This document shows, one piece after another, positions 24,766 through 31,991 of a DNA stretch of 31,991 nucleotides. This DNA comes from JAVVEZ01 sp032250895 (GTDB lineage: Bacteria > Pseudomonadota > Gammaproteobacteria > Pseudomonadales > Pseudohongiellaceae), in the NCBI GenBank assembly GCA_032250895.1, contig JAVVEZ010000036.1, positions 1-31,991 of the forward strand, written 5' to 3'. The notes beneath the pieces were generated by a model. It saw nothing but the letters and a program-made list of their open reading frames with translations, searched no databases and had not been told where the DNA came from. Position 1 is the stretch's first letter. Each line of letters opens with the position of its first letter. The position numbers and the translations under genes were made by a program.

Positions 24766-25701
24766 ATGGTTTCCGCAAATCCCGGGTTTTCAAATCATTC
24801 AGGTCTTTCGTCCCGATTTTTTATTCTGATCTGCTGCCTGGCACTGGTCACGCCGGCCACAGCCCAGCGCGGCATCCGCGAAATTCATCAGGAAAGGTCC
24901 CTGTACCGGAATATTCTGGTCACAGAAGATTCCGAACGCCGCTGTCTGCGTTTCACCGTGACCCGTGTCAGTGGCCAGAATCAGTCCTGTCGTTTTCTGC
25001 ACGATCCGGAACGACTCGTGTTTCCCTACGCCAAGATGGTCCTGTCCAGCCTGCTGGTGCAGGACCATCCCAAGCGAATCCTGATTGTCGGCCTGGGCGG
25101 CGGAACCTTGTCCGAGGTTTACCATAGTCTGTTTCCCGAGGCCGAAATCATCATCTCGGAAATAGATGAAGCCGTGGTCAGGGTGGCGGAAGACTATTTC
25201 GAGTTTGAACAATCAGACAAAATAAAAGTGGATGTCAGTGATGCCCGGGTCTACATCAAGCGCGCAGGGCTCAGAAAAGAGCAATTCGACCTGATTATTC
25301 TGGATGCCTTCAATGGTGAATACATACCCGAACACCTGATGACCCGGGAATTTCTGGAAGAGGTCAAAGCCTTGCTGCCGGAATCCGGCATGGTGGTTGC
25401 CAACACCTTTTCCACCAGCCGTCTTTATGATGCCGAATCCGTGACCTACCAACAGGTATTTGGCGAAATTTACAGCATGCGCATCAGTGGTACCGGCAAT
25501 CGTGTCATCATTGCCTCCCGGCAGGCACTGCCTGACCAGGACACGCTGTCGCGGCGGGCACCGACCTTCCATGACAGACTCGAGCGCTTTGGCATGGACA
25601 TCAACGAGTACCCGCGCTACATGAGCACGGCCGTGGACTGGAACATCAGGGAACGCGCACTGACGGATCAGTATTCCCCGGCAAATCTGCTGAATAACTA
25701 A
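24766..25701 (+). CDS. Spermidine synthase-like methyltransferase-fold protein with a signal sequence
   Basis: A 311-residue protein with the spermidine-synthase/methyltransferase fold. SAM-type motif I is ILIVGLGGGTLSE (105-117), the acidic end of strand 2 is SEIDEAVV (131-138), then DVSDARVYI and FDLIILDAFNGEYIPEHLMT (174-193). The GGDG and Y-D-x-I-x-D-S/T features of true spermidine synthases are changed, so polyamine synthesis is doubtful. Residues 16-33 (FFILICCLALVTPATA) look like a signal peptide or membrane anchor, which is unexpected for an enzyme using a cytosolic cofactor. It follows the membrane half at 6 bp, suggesting a split version of the usual fusion. Confidence 0.75.
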   Translation: MVSANPGFSNHSGLSSRFFILICCLALVTPATAQRGIREIHQERSLYRNILVTEDSERRCLRFTVTRVSGQNQSCRFLHDPERLVFPYAKMVLSSLLVQDHPKRILIVGLGGGTLSEVYHSLFPEAEIIISEIDEAVVRVAEDYFEFEQSDKIKVDVSDARVYIKRAGLRKEQFDLIILDAFNGEYIPEHLMTREFLEEVKALLPESGMVVANTFSTSRLYDAESVTYQQVFGEIYSMRISGTGNRVIIASRQALPDQDTLSRRAPTFHDRLERFGMDINEYPRYMSTAVDWNIRERALTDQYSPANLLNN

Positions 25702-25816
25702 ATCTGGCGGGAAGACCACAAATCTTTCCATTACCGGATAATTGGCTTAGAATCCTCCCTGAGTGTGATTCCCGCCTATCCGTAAACCCACTTAACCAGG
25801 AAAAGGAATACAGCAT

Positions 25817-26245
25817 ATGCGTATCAGTAAAAAAATCATTTTTGGCGCCTCACTGACATTGGTATTGGTGGGCTGCGCCAGCGTCGATCCGGGGCAGGTT
25901 GTGCGTCCCAGCGGAACGACACCCTACAGTGGCAATCGTCAGGCGCTGGTTGAACGCGGCCGGGCTCTTTGGACTGATGCCAGTATTGGCTCGAGCGGCC
26001 TAGCATGTCAAAGCTGCCACGTCAATGGCGCCCAGTTCAAGGATACCTTCAAGCAGGCTTACCCCCATCAGGTTGCGATGTCCACCAATATGGCCGGTCT
26101 GAATGAGATCAGTGCCGAGCAAATGGTGCAGTTTTGCATGATCGTACCGATGAAATCCGAGCCCCTGCCCTGGGAGTCAGAAGAACTGGCTGCGTTGACA
26201 GCCTATACTGTTGATGTTGCACAAAAGGAATTCATGGCGAAATAA
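25817..26245 (+). CDS. c-type cytochrome lipoprotein
   Basis: A 142-residue exported haem protein. A lipoprotein signal ends in LVGC with the lipidated cysteine at C20. The haem-binding motif is CQSCH (64-68), and Met residues in MSTNMAGLN or PMKSE may supply the distal ligand. The layout, with ALVERGRALWTDASIG before the haem site and an AALTAYTVDVA helix at the end, fits a class I cytochrome c. It is separated from a second cytochrome on the other strand by one bidirectional terminator. Electron partners are not visible. Confidence 0.85.
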   Translation: MRISKKIIFGASLTLVLVGCASVDPGQVVRPSGTTPYSGNRQALVERGRALWTDASIGSSGLACQSCHVNGAQFKDTFKQAYPHQVAMSTNMAGLNEISAEQMVQFCMIVPMKSEPLPWESEELAALTAYTVDVAQKEFMAK

Positions 26246-26266
26246 GTCATTTCACATTCCTGAACC

Positions 26267-26304
26267 AAAAAAAGCACACTGGTTTGAGCCAATGTGCTTT
26301 TTTT
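26267..26304. terminator. Bidirectional rho-independent terminator between two cytochrome genes
   Basis: AAAAAAAGCACA (26267-26278) pairs with TGTGCTTTTTTT (26293-26304); an inner TGG/CCA extends the stem around a TTTGAG loop after one mismatch. The T-run on each strand serves both the lipoprotein cytochrome ending at 26245 and the convergent cytochrome ending at 26366. Confidence 0.88.
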
Positions 26305-26365
26305 ATGTCTTCACAATTTTGCTTACTGTAACAATCGTCTACCCATACTGGCCTGCCTTCCGGCA

Positions 26366-26725
26366 TCAAGGCTTATAACGATACCTTCTGGGGTTCTTGG
26401 TCATGATGTAGGCAACCACATCTTCAACCGCCTGATCATCAGGCAGGGTATCGGCCATCGGCTTCATTACTGCCCCATTCAGGTCCTTGGGGTCTGTACC
26501 ACGTATGCCAGCCCTGAAATTTTTCAGTTGCTGAATCAGATACCATTCATACTGGCCGGCCAGCCTTGGGGCCTTGGTATCAGGATTACCTTCTGCGTCA
26601 GCGCCATGACAGGTTGCACAGATATTGTAATAGGTCGCGCCCTTATCCGCATTTCCTTGGGCCAGGGTATTTTCAGCCGCCAAAAACACCATCGACGCCA
26701 GACTCAGTACCAGCAATTTATTCAT
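26366..26725 (-). CDS. Periplasmic class I cytochrome c
   Basis: A 119-residue protein with a signal peptide (1-22, LAAENTLA) and the haem motif CATCH (36-40) in GATYYNICATCHGADAEGNPDTKAPRLAGQ. The methionine ligand is probably in GAVMKPMADTL, followed by the terminal helix DQAVEDVVAYIMT. The pattern is that of small cytochrome c553/c5-type electron carriers. The start has GGAGAA upstream. It is convergent with the lipoprotein cytochrome and divergent from the hydrolase at 27106, with repeats in between. Confidence 0.92.
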   Translation of the reverse strand: MNKLLVLSLASMVFLAAENTLAQGNADKGATYYNICATCHGADAEGNPDTKAPRLAGQYEWYLIQQLKNFRAGIRGTDPKDLNGAVMKPMADTLPDDQAVEDVVAYIMTKNPRRYRYKP

Positions 26726-26868
26726 TACACGTATTCTCCAAAAAAACCTATGATCACTTACGGGGGAAGAGACCCCCTGGTACGTTTAAAAATTTCAGGT
26801 ACCATCCAGCCAGACCTGGGTCGGGCTCCTAGAGTACCATCTGATTTGAAATTTTGTATAATTCCGAG

Positions 26869-26912
26869 CAGAGTTATCCAGAGGTTCCTTAAGGAACCTC
26901 TGGATAACTCTG
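26869..26912. repeat. 44-bp perfect palindrome
   Basis: The 22 bases at 26869-26890 (beginning CAGAGTTATCC) are followed immediately by their exact reverse complement at 26891-26912, centred on TTAA. There is no poly-T run, so it is not a standard terminator for either neighbour. It could be part of a miniature mobile element, a recombination or replication-linked site, or a hairpin RNA. Confidence 0.7.
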
Positions 26913-26952
26913 GGGTGTCTCTCGGGAGTCTGAGAGGCTCGAATGCAAGGCG

Positions 26953-26990
26953 CCGTCCGCCGCCAATAGCGAGACTATTGGTAAGGACGG
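26953..26990. repeat. Two-tier hairpin next to the 44-bp palindrome
   Basis: CCGTCC (26953-26958) pairs with GGACGG (26985-26990), and inside it CCAATAG (26963-26969) pairs with CTATTGG (26975-26981) around a CGAGA loop. The nested, GC-rich form resembles short dispersed intergenic repeats of marine gammaproteobacteria, but only one copy is in the window. Confidence 0.5.
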
Positions 26991-27105
26991 CAACTTAGGG
27001 GAATGTTTTTGGCTTCCTCTGGTCTATTGATCTTATCGGACCTGCGAATTTGTCTGACCTTTCCTTAAAACCATTTTTGTTCACTGTTAAGAGGCAGCCA
27101 GAATC

Positions 27106-27987
27106 ATGAGACGCGTCATTTTACCGTTTCTTCTGTTAAGTCTGTTGGCATGCTCTGCTACACCGGAAGACGTCACCCGAGACCGGCAGTCACGCAACAC
27201 CCTGGAAGAAAATCCGGCCATCAGCCTGAAATTTTTCAACGTTGGCGATTTCCAGTTGCAGTACGCCGAAGCCGGTGATATCGGCAAACCAACCATTGTA
27301 TTTGTGCACGGAACTCCCGGTAGCTGGCGCTCGCTGGGACGTCTGCTGACCAGCCCGGAATTACAGGAAAGAGCCCGTCTTGTTTCTATCGACCGGCCGG
27401 GTTGGGGAGGATCAGTGTTGCCTGATGATAAAAGGAGCGAACCTGATTTTGCCGCTCAGGCTGAACTGATTACTCCGCTTTTGCGCCAACTCAAACAAGA
27501 GTCGGGCGGCAAGTCCCTGATTCTTGTCGGGCATTCCTATGGCGGTTCGATATCGCCGTATATTGCTTACGCCCATCCCGAATTGGTCGATGGTCTGTTC
27601 ATGGCTTCCAGCGCCATCGACCCTGAGCTTGGCAAACCCCGATGGTACAACTGGGCTGCCAGCACCTGGCTGGTTGCACATCTGATCGATAATCGTCTGG
27701 TCAAGGCAAACGATGAAATATGGGGTGTCTATGATGCCCTGGAAACCCTGCGGCCCTGGTGGCAATCCGTCACCATCCCCATGATCTACATGCAGGGTGA
27801 AGAGGATGAACTGGTCGATCCCAGGAACCTGGATTTTGCCGAACAGGTATTGCCCACAGAGCATACCAGGGTGGTCAGGCTGCCTGAGCAGGGGCACCTG
27901 GTTCACATTCAGCAGCGCGAACTGATCACTTCACTTGCCCTGGAGCTGCTGGATCAAAGCATCAAAGTCAAAACCGCCGGCATATGA
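27106..27987 (+). CDS. Alpha/beta-hydrolase lipoprotein
   Basis: A 293-residue exported hydrolase. A lipoprotein signal ends LLAC with C16. The alpha/beta-hydrolase features are the oxyanion loop VHGTPGSW (67-74), the nucleophile elbow GHSYGG with S144 (142-147), an acid in GEEDELVDP and the catalytic histidine in PEQGHLVHIQ. The substrate cannot be told; esterase or lactonase activity is typical. The stop codon overlaps the start of the rhodanese gene (ATGA), so the two are coupled and probably both act in the periplasm. Confidence 0.87.
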   Translation: MRRVILPFLLLSLLACSATPEDVTRDRQSRNTLEENPAISLKFFNVGDFQLQYAEAGDIGKPTIVFVHGTPGSWRSLGRLLTSPELQERARLVSIDRPGWGGSVLPDDKRSEPDFAAQAELITPLLRQLKQESGGKSLILVGHSYGGSISPYIAYAHPELVDGLFMASSAIDPELGKPRWYNWAASTWLVAHLIDNRLVKANDEIWGVYDALETLRPWWQSVTIPMIYMQGEEDELVDPRNLDFAEQVLPTEHTRVVRLPEQGHLVHIQQRELITSLALELLDQSIKVKTAGI

Positions 27988-28565
27988 GCAGGACTCACAC
28001 TTTTTCCCGGCTCGGCCTTCTCAGGGGGAGCCTGGTTTTTGCCCTGTGCCTCATGCAGGCGACGCATGCGCTGGCCGGCGATTTGTTGAGCAGGATAGAG
28101 GCATCCCTTGCCCAGGGCAGCGAAATAATGCATATCCCCACAGCCGCTTTTGCCGAGAAGCTGGCGGCGTCTGATTCAGGGCCGGTGCTCTTCGATGTCC
28201 GCAATCCTGATGAGTTTGCCGTCAGCCACCTGCCCGGGGCAATCAGAATCGACCCGGAAACAGCGGGAACGGCGTTTCTGGAGCAGTATGGCGGGCTCCT
28301 GGAAACCGATGAGGTAATCTTCTACTGTTCTACCGGACGCCGTTCGACAGCGCTGGCAGAGGAAGTGGCACAGACCATACGGGAGCGAGATCTGTCTTTG
28401 CCTTCTCCGGCCAATCTTCAGGGTGGCATTTTTCGCTGGCACAATGAAGGAAGAATGCTGGTTGATGCTCATGGCGCAACCGAGGCCATTCATCCGTATA
28501 ACTGGATATGGAAAAACCTGTTGTCCAGAAAGGCTCTTGCCAGCTACGAACCGCAGGGCTTCTGA
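27984..28565 (+). CDS. Exported rhodanese-domain protein
   Basis: A 193-residue protein with a signal peptide (about 1-31, ending HALA) and one rhodanese domain. VLFDVRNPDEFAVSHLPGAIRID (68-90) and the active-site loop FYCSTGRRS with C115 are complete, so sulfur transfer or a related thiol/persulfide chemistry is possible. LQGGIFRWHNEGRML is the usual end of the domain. It starts within the stop codon of the hydrolase gene and is probably translated from the same transcript. Confidence 0.9.
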   Translation: MSRTHTFSRLGLLRGSLVFALCLMQATHALAGDLLSRIEASLAQGSEIMHIPTAAFAEKLAASDSGPVLFDVRNPDEFAVSHLPGAIRIDPETAGTAFLEQYGGLLETDEVIFYCSTGRRSTALAEEVAQTIRERDLSLPSPANLQGGIFRWHNEGRMLVDAHGATEAIHPYNWIWKNLLSRKALASYEPQGF

Positions 28566-28582
28566 GCGCCTGGCGCCGGCAC

Positions 28583-28957
28583 TCAATCATCCCGGTCAGT
28601 CTGATAACTCAGGCGCAGCACCAGCAGGATGTAGACACTGCCCCAGATCAGCCCAGGTAAAATGGCTTCCCAAACATCCCGGGTTCGCAGCAAGGTGTGC
28701 AAGGTCACGGGAATCGCCAGCATGACACAGAAGGTCAACAGAAAGCTGATGAACAAACCCTTCCTGTTGTAGCCAATCTTTTGCAGAAATGTGCGGGCGG
28801 CGGCGGTGACCAGCCAGGTAGAAAAAAAAGCGTACAATCCCTGCCCCAGCCCTGCGCGCAGGAGAGCTTCCAGGCCATACTCACTGTTTACATATGCAGC
28901 CCACGAGCCATAAACCACAAAGGCCAGGCTTGCCGTCAATAGATTAACTGGAAACAT
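28583..28957 (-). CDS. Small integral membrane protein, unknown function
   Basis: A 124-residue protein with three or four membrane helices (about 5-20, 40-55, 68-88, 96-114). I do not recognise a family. ATG 28957 lies inside the upstream NRDE-family gene, overlapping it by 14 bp, so it is the last gene of the minus-strand operon and probably co-translated. Confidence 0.6.
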   Translation of the reverse strand: MFPVNLLTASLAFVVYGSWAAYVNSEYGLEALLRAGLGQGLYAFFSTWLVTAAARTFLQKIGYNRKGLFISFLLTFCVMLAIPVTLHTLLRTRDVWEAILPGLIWGSVYILLVLRLSYQTDRDD

Positions 28958-29675
28958 CCATCGTCAGCGTCAGCGGTTTGTTGTCGCTTCTGCCCAGAAT
29001 CTCCGGAAAATATTTGAAGCCGGCTTTTTTCCTGCGCAGCTCCACCTGGACAATACTTTTGGTATGCGTTTTCTCCCTCTCCATCAACACGGAATGACTT
29101 TTCATGGCCTCATCCTGCTTCAGATGAAAACCCTTCAGAATATCATCCGCGCTTTTATCAGGCTCACTCCCCATCGCGGCAGTCCAGTCTGCAAAAAGTT
29201 CCTGTCGAAAAGCAATGACTTCCTCACGCTGCCATGACGAGGACGTATACATGAACCAGGGCTCCGCCTTGACTTCCCGATGCTGGTAATCGCTGCCATT
29301 CCACTGGAAATGATATTTTTGATTGTTCGATATCAGAAACAGATCAAATGGCATGAAGTTCCTGTAATCGAGCATCTTCAAAAAATCAAAAATATTCTCG
29401 AATCTACCATTTTTCAGCGATTCAGGAATGATCAGTCCTCTTGATTTTTTGGTCTCGGGCGCAAATGCATCATAACGATTGAGAAGACATAACATCAATC
29501 CGTAATTATTGATCCCCAACCAGGTGCCGTTTGACTCCCCATCCAGAGGATAGCAAAACTGAACACCCGCGACGGTCTGGGCATGAAGTCCCGCTTCATC
29601 CCTGCTCCTGACTTCATCACGATTCATCGTGACAATACACTGCCCTGGTGTGGAATAGATGCTTAATGTACACAT
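28944..29675 (-). CDS. NRDE/TANGO2-family protein
   Basis: A 243-residue member of the NRDE family (eukaryotic relative TANGO2). It begins MCTLSIY, and the family motif is in VTMNRDEVRSR (15-25), followed by NGTWLGINNYGLMLCLLNRYD. The family has the Ntn-hydrolase-type N-terminus in which Cys2 would be exposed after removal of Met; this is the reason for choosing ATG 29675 rather than the longer frame to 29735, which overlaps the DinB gene. Activity is not established; links to haem or lipid metabolism are reported for eukaryotic relatives. Confidence 0.85.
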   Translation of the reverse strand: MCTLSIYSTPGQCIVTMNRDEVRSRDEAGLHAQTVAGVQFCYPLDGESNGTWLGINNYGLMLCLLNRYDAFAPETKKSRGLIIPESLKNGRFENIFDFLKMLDYRNFMPFDLFLISNNQKYHFQWNGSDYQHREVKAEPWFMYTSSSWQREEVIAFRQELFADWTAAMGSEPDKSADDILKGFHLKQDEAMKSHSVLMEREKTHTKSIVQVELRRKKAGFKYFPEILGRSDNKPLTLTMDVSS

Positions 29676-29688
29676 GATGAGCGGGGTT

Positions 29689-30198
29689 CTACCTGGCTTC
29701 TGCAGTACGTAAATAGGTAACAGTAGCCGGAGCAAGACCGATGGCAGGATCTATACTGATACCCTGCTGCTTGGCCAGAAGAGCACAATAGGCAACGTGG
29801 TGAATGGTGTGGTACGAAATATAGTGCATTTCCCGCCGCAGATTGCTGCTCAGCATCACGTTGCTTGTTTGTTGGCAGGAAATCTCTGAAACGATTTCCA
29901 GAACTTTATCTTCTTTGAGTGATTCAGAGACCCAATGCGAAAGCTCCCTGATCATCTTTCTGGCAAGCGCAGGATTTCTTTCGGTTTCACTATCGCGGGT
30001 TCGCGTATTGTAATCAACAAGTCCGGAATCCAGACCACTTTTCAAAACCAGAAAGTGGTCAATCACATGACGTACATGCTTGCCGATACCGCTTTCTTCG
30101 TAGAGATTCTGTTTGCCAGCCGGCTCCACTTCGAGCGCGAGCAGAAGTGCATCGATCTGTGACAGGGATTCAACCAGTGAATTACGCAGCAGCTTCAT
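29689..30198 (-). CDS. DinB-family four-helix protein
   Basis: A 169-residue protein of the DinB/YfiT-like fold, usually a metal-binding four-helix bundle. GIGKHVRHVIDHF (37-49) supplies the first histidines and REMHYISYHTIHHVAYCALL the later ones, with the closing PATVTYLR typical of this subgroup. Members include thiol-dependent transferases, but no reaction can be assigned here. The ATG overlaps the end of the acyltransferase gene by 17 bp and the stop is 13 bp before the NRDE gene, so all belong to one operon. Confidence 0.82.
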   Translation of the reverse strand: MKLLRNSLVESLSQIDALLLALEVEPAGKQNLYEESGIGKHVRHVIDHFLVLKSGLDSGLVDYNTRTRDSETERNPALARKMIRELSHWVSESLKEDKVLEIVSEISCQQTSNVMLSSNLRREMHYISYHTIHHVAYCALLAKQQGISIDPAIGLAPATVTYLRTAEAR

Positions 30199-31963
30199 TC
30201 TGTTTCCATCTCTGCAAAAAACGCTCTGTGCCTTCCACGCCCAAGTAGCGGTTCAAATACTTTACAGGGCTGTCCCGCAGGTCCACCAGGATCAATCCAT
30301 CCAGGGAACTGTTGAAACCATGATTGACCGTAAACGATACAAAGCGTCCGTTCAAGGCCAGGTAGTGCCGCAACAACACCGGCACCCGCCGGCCCTGATC
30401 AAAACTACCCAGCAATTTGTTGATAATCGCAATATCTGAAAGTGACTCCAGGGTTCTGGATGTCCATATCTTGCCCTTTACCTTCAGCGGCGATACCGGA
30501 TGAATATCTGTCAGAAACTCCGGCCTGGCCGGGAAGCACTTCAGCATGGTATCACTCAGAAACGCTCTGGCCAGCATCGAGTGTTCGCGGGAAATACTGA
30601 CACAACCAAACAAGGTATGGTATTCAGGATTCTTCGCAACATAGGCACCGATACCCTGCCACAGCAGATCAAGAGCCCGCGGGTTGCGCTGATATTCCAG
30701 ATTGACAAACGAACGACCGATTTCCAGCGCAGATCCAAGGCGCCTGATGTAACCTTCATCATAGCGAAACAGCGAGCGGCTATACAAACCCTGCACGCCA
30801 TGGGCCTTGACAATCTCATCGCAACGCCCGATGCGATAAGCGCCGACCACCTTGTTTGCGACGCCATCCCAGACAAACAACTGCAAATAATGCGGATCGA
30901 AAACATCGGTATCAAGTTCCAGGCCTGTGCCTTCTCCAGATGCCCGAAAAGTCCTTTCCCGGCTCCAGGCAATGGCCGTCATGACGCTGCCGAGCCTGGC
31001 ATGGGGCACACAGTACACACGAAATTCCTGCTTCGTCACCAACAGACAGTCATCGAGTCCGGCAAGATCCCTCAGCAGGTTTTCTTCATTGAACCCGGGG
31101 GGCTCGAGAACCTCCTGTGGCTCAGGCAAAACCGCTTCCTGCTGATTGATATTTTGCAGGACTTCCGAATTCAGACGCAAAAAGCCCGTCAGGGTCTGGT
31201 CATCATGAAACCGGGAAAGTTCTTTCGGGCTCAGCAGGTCACCGGCAACGATCTGTGTCGTACTGCCCTGCTTGTTGGATAACTCTCTCGCCAGCATGAC
31301 GGTTCGCAGCCGCCGATGAATCAGGCCCATGGCATGGAACAGCTTGCTGTTGCGTCCCACGACCCAGAAGGGCATACAACTGGCCTGATAACGCCTGATC
31401 AGCCGGCCCAACATGGGAGTCCAGGGACGTTCCACGACCCTGCCTTCCCGCAGGTCAAGACTCGCCACGGTGCCGGCAGGAAACATCAACAGCGCCCCTC
31501 CCATACCCAGATGGCGACAGACGGCTTTCATACCTGCGGTGTTTTTTGCGGTACTGTTTGAGGACAGCACATCAACGCCGATGAACAGATCCCTGAACTC
31601 CGGAATCCTGGTGAGAATGCCATTGACCAGCACCTTGAGATCAGGACGGTGTTTCAGTAGCAGGCGCGCCAGCAAAATCCCCTCGATACCGCCAAAGGGA
31701 TGGTTGGCACAAAAAATTACCGGACCCTTTTCCGGGATCTTGTGCAGGCGCTCCGGATGCACAAGATCCATTCTGGCATCCAGGGCATCCAGGGTATGCT
31801 CCAGCAGCCCGGCAGCCGGAGCATACTGGGCAAGGCTCCCCGGCTTTTCCAGCCAGCGCTGATACACTTCAACCAGCGGCTTGAGTCCGAGGATTCTTTC
31901 CAGCGCTGCCGCCAGCAGCCTGCTGCGTAGCGGCAGATGCAGGACGTTGGCTTGCTTGCTCAT
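30182..31963 (-). CDS. OlsF-like bifunctional acyltransferase (PlsC-type plus GNAT/hemolysin-type domains)
   Basis: A 593-residue fusion. The N-terminal part is a glycerolipid O-acyltransferase: NHPFGGIEG (87-95), in which the motif acidic residue is Glu rather than Asp, and FPAGTVAS (161-168). The C-terminal part (about 320-590) is the OlsB/hemolysin-type N-acyltransferase fold, with GAYRIGRCDEIV, LEIGRSFVNLEYQRNPRALDLLWQGIGAYV and HPVSPLKVKGKIW. OlsF proteins with this arrangement make ornithine-type aminolipids in some bacteria, N-acylating the amino acid and then O-acylating the hydroxy group. The assignment is by architecture; the substrate is not shown. It is the first gene of the minus-strand operon and begins at ATG 31963, 28 bp from the window edge. 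Confidence 0.8.
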   Translation of the reverse strand: MSKQANVLHLPLRSRLLAAALERILGLKPLVEVYQRWLEKPGSLAQYAPAAGLLEHTLDALDARMDLVHPERLHKIPEKGPVIFCANHPFGGIEGILLARLLLKHRPDLKVLVNGILTRIPEFRDLFIGVDVLSSNSTAKNTAGMKAVCRHLGMGGALLMFPAGTVASLDLREGRVVERPWTPMLGRLIRRYQASCMPFWVVGRNSKLFHAMGLIHRRLRTVMLARELSNKQGSTTQIVAGDLLSPKELSRFHDDQTLTGFLRLNSEVLQNINQQEAVLPEPQEVLEPPGFNEENLLRDLAGLDDCLLVTKQEFRVYCVPHARLGSVMTAIAWSRERTFRASGEGTGLELDTDVFDPHYLQLFVWDGVANKVVGAYRIGRCDEIVKAHGVQGLYSRSLFRYDEGYIRRLGSALEIGRSFVNLEYQRNPRALDLLWQGIGAYVAKNPEYHTLFGCVSISREHSMLARAFLSDTMLKCFPARPEFLTDIHPVSPLKVKGKIWTSRTLESLSDIAIINKLLGSFDQGRRVPVLLRHYLALNGRFVSFTVNHGFNSSLDGLILVDLRDSPVKYLNRYLGVEGTERFLQRWKQNEAAA

Positions 31964-31991
31964 AGACTAAACCTCAGAATCAGATTCATTA

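Larger units (their letters stand above)
26726..27105. other. 380-bp intergenic region rich in repeats and palindromes
   Basis: No gene is supported; a 234-codon plus-strand frame crosses the region only as the antisense of the cytochrome. Visible structure: AAATTTCA-type inverted repeat arms (26789-26797 and 26847-26855), the octamer GTACCATC twice (26799-26806, 26834-26841), a TATAAT at 26857-26862, a 44-bp palindrome (26869-26912) and a second hairpin (26953-26990). The TATAAT lies 6 bp before the palindrome but has no good -35. It may hold promoters for the flanking divergent genes, a repeat element, or a small structured RNA. Confidence 0.5.

Noticed and set aside
26294..26998. 234-codon plus-strand frame over the cytochrome and the palindromes
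   Set aside because: It runs antisense through a clear cytochrome c and through palindromic DNA; the translation shows no family features.
1..31991. CRISPR arrays, tRNA/rRNA genes, insertion sequences, prophage
   Set aside because: No regularly spaced direct repeats of CRISPR length, no tRNA-like cloverleaf or rRNA sequence noticed, and no transposase or phage protein among the readable frames.

Overview
The window reads as chromosomal DNA of a gammaproteobacterium. The left third is the ribosomal/replication block typical of that class: rpsF-rpsR-DUF2232 membrane protein-rplI, then dnaB-alr-radA. Two genes, a membrane-anchored winged-helix regulator and a TonB-dependent receptor, sit divergently between rplI and dnaB. 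The species cannot be named from this sequence. There are no tRNAs, rRNAs, CRISPR arrays, transposases or phage genes.

The most notable region is about 9.7-20.9 kb, a predicted sphingolipid locus. On the minus strand runs acyl-ACP synthetase (FAAL type)-CerR-like ceramide reductase-dedicated acyl carrier protein-serine palmitoyltransferase. A 544-bp control region separates this from a plus-strand operon: bacterial ceramide synthase-like acyltransferase, LptF-like and LptG-like permeases, a diacylglycerol/ceramide-kinase-family lipid kinase, and a nucleotidyltransferase that resembles mitochondrial Tam41 (CDP-diacylglycerol synthase). A three-histidine-box desaturase converges on this operon. 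Together the genes suggest this route: a dedicated acyl-ACP is condensed with an amino acid, the product is reduced and N-acylated to a (dihydro)ceramide, the ceramide is phosphorylated and perhaps CTP-activated, and the lipid is moved toward the outer membrane by a dedicated LptFG pair. The CDP-ceramide step and the export step are inferences and are the best candidates for undescribed biology here.

The right third carries mostly accessory and housekeeping genes: a protein with three tandem DnaT-type ssDNA-binding repeats, an NTF2-like DUF1348 protein, queG, a two-gene split of the membrane/spermidine-synthase-like architecture, two convergent c-type cytochromes sharing one bidirectional terminator, an alpha/beta-hydrolase lipoprotein coupled to an exported rhodanese, and a minus-strand operon of an OlsF-like bifunctional acyltransferase, a DinB-family protein, an NRDE/TANGO2 protein and a small membrane protein. 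The OlsF-like gene could make aminolipids, so this short window may hold two routes to amino-acid-based membrane lipids.

Non-coding structure stands out in four places: consecutive hairpins after rplI, a 26-bp palindrome plus repeated AACGTTAACG sites in the regulator/receptor interval, 11-bp-phased TTACACC repeats upstream of the ceramide synthase-like gene, and a 44-bp perfect palindrome with a second hairpin at 26.87-26.99 kb.
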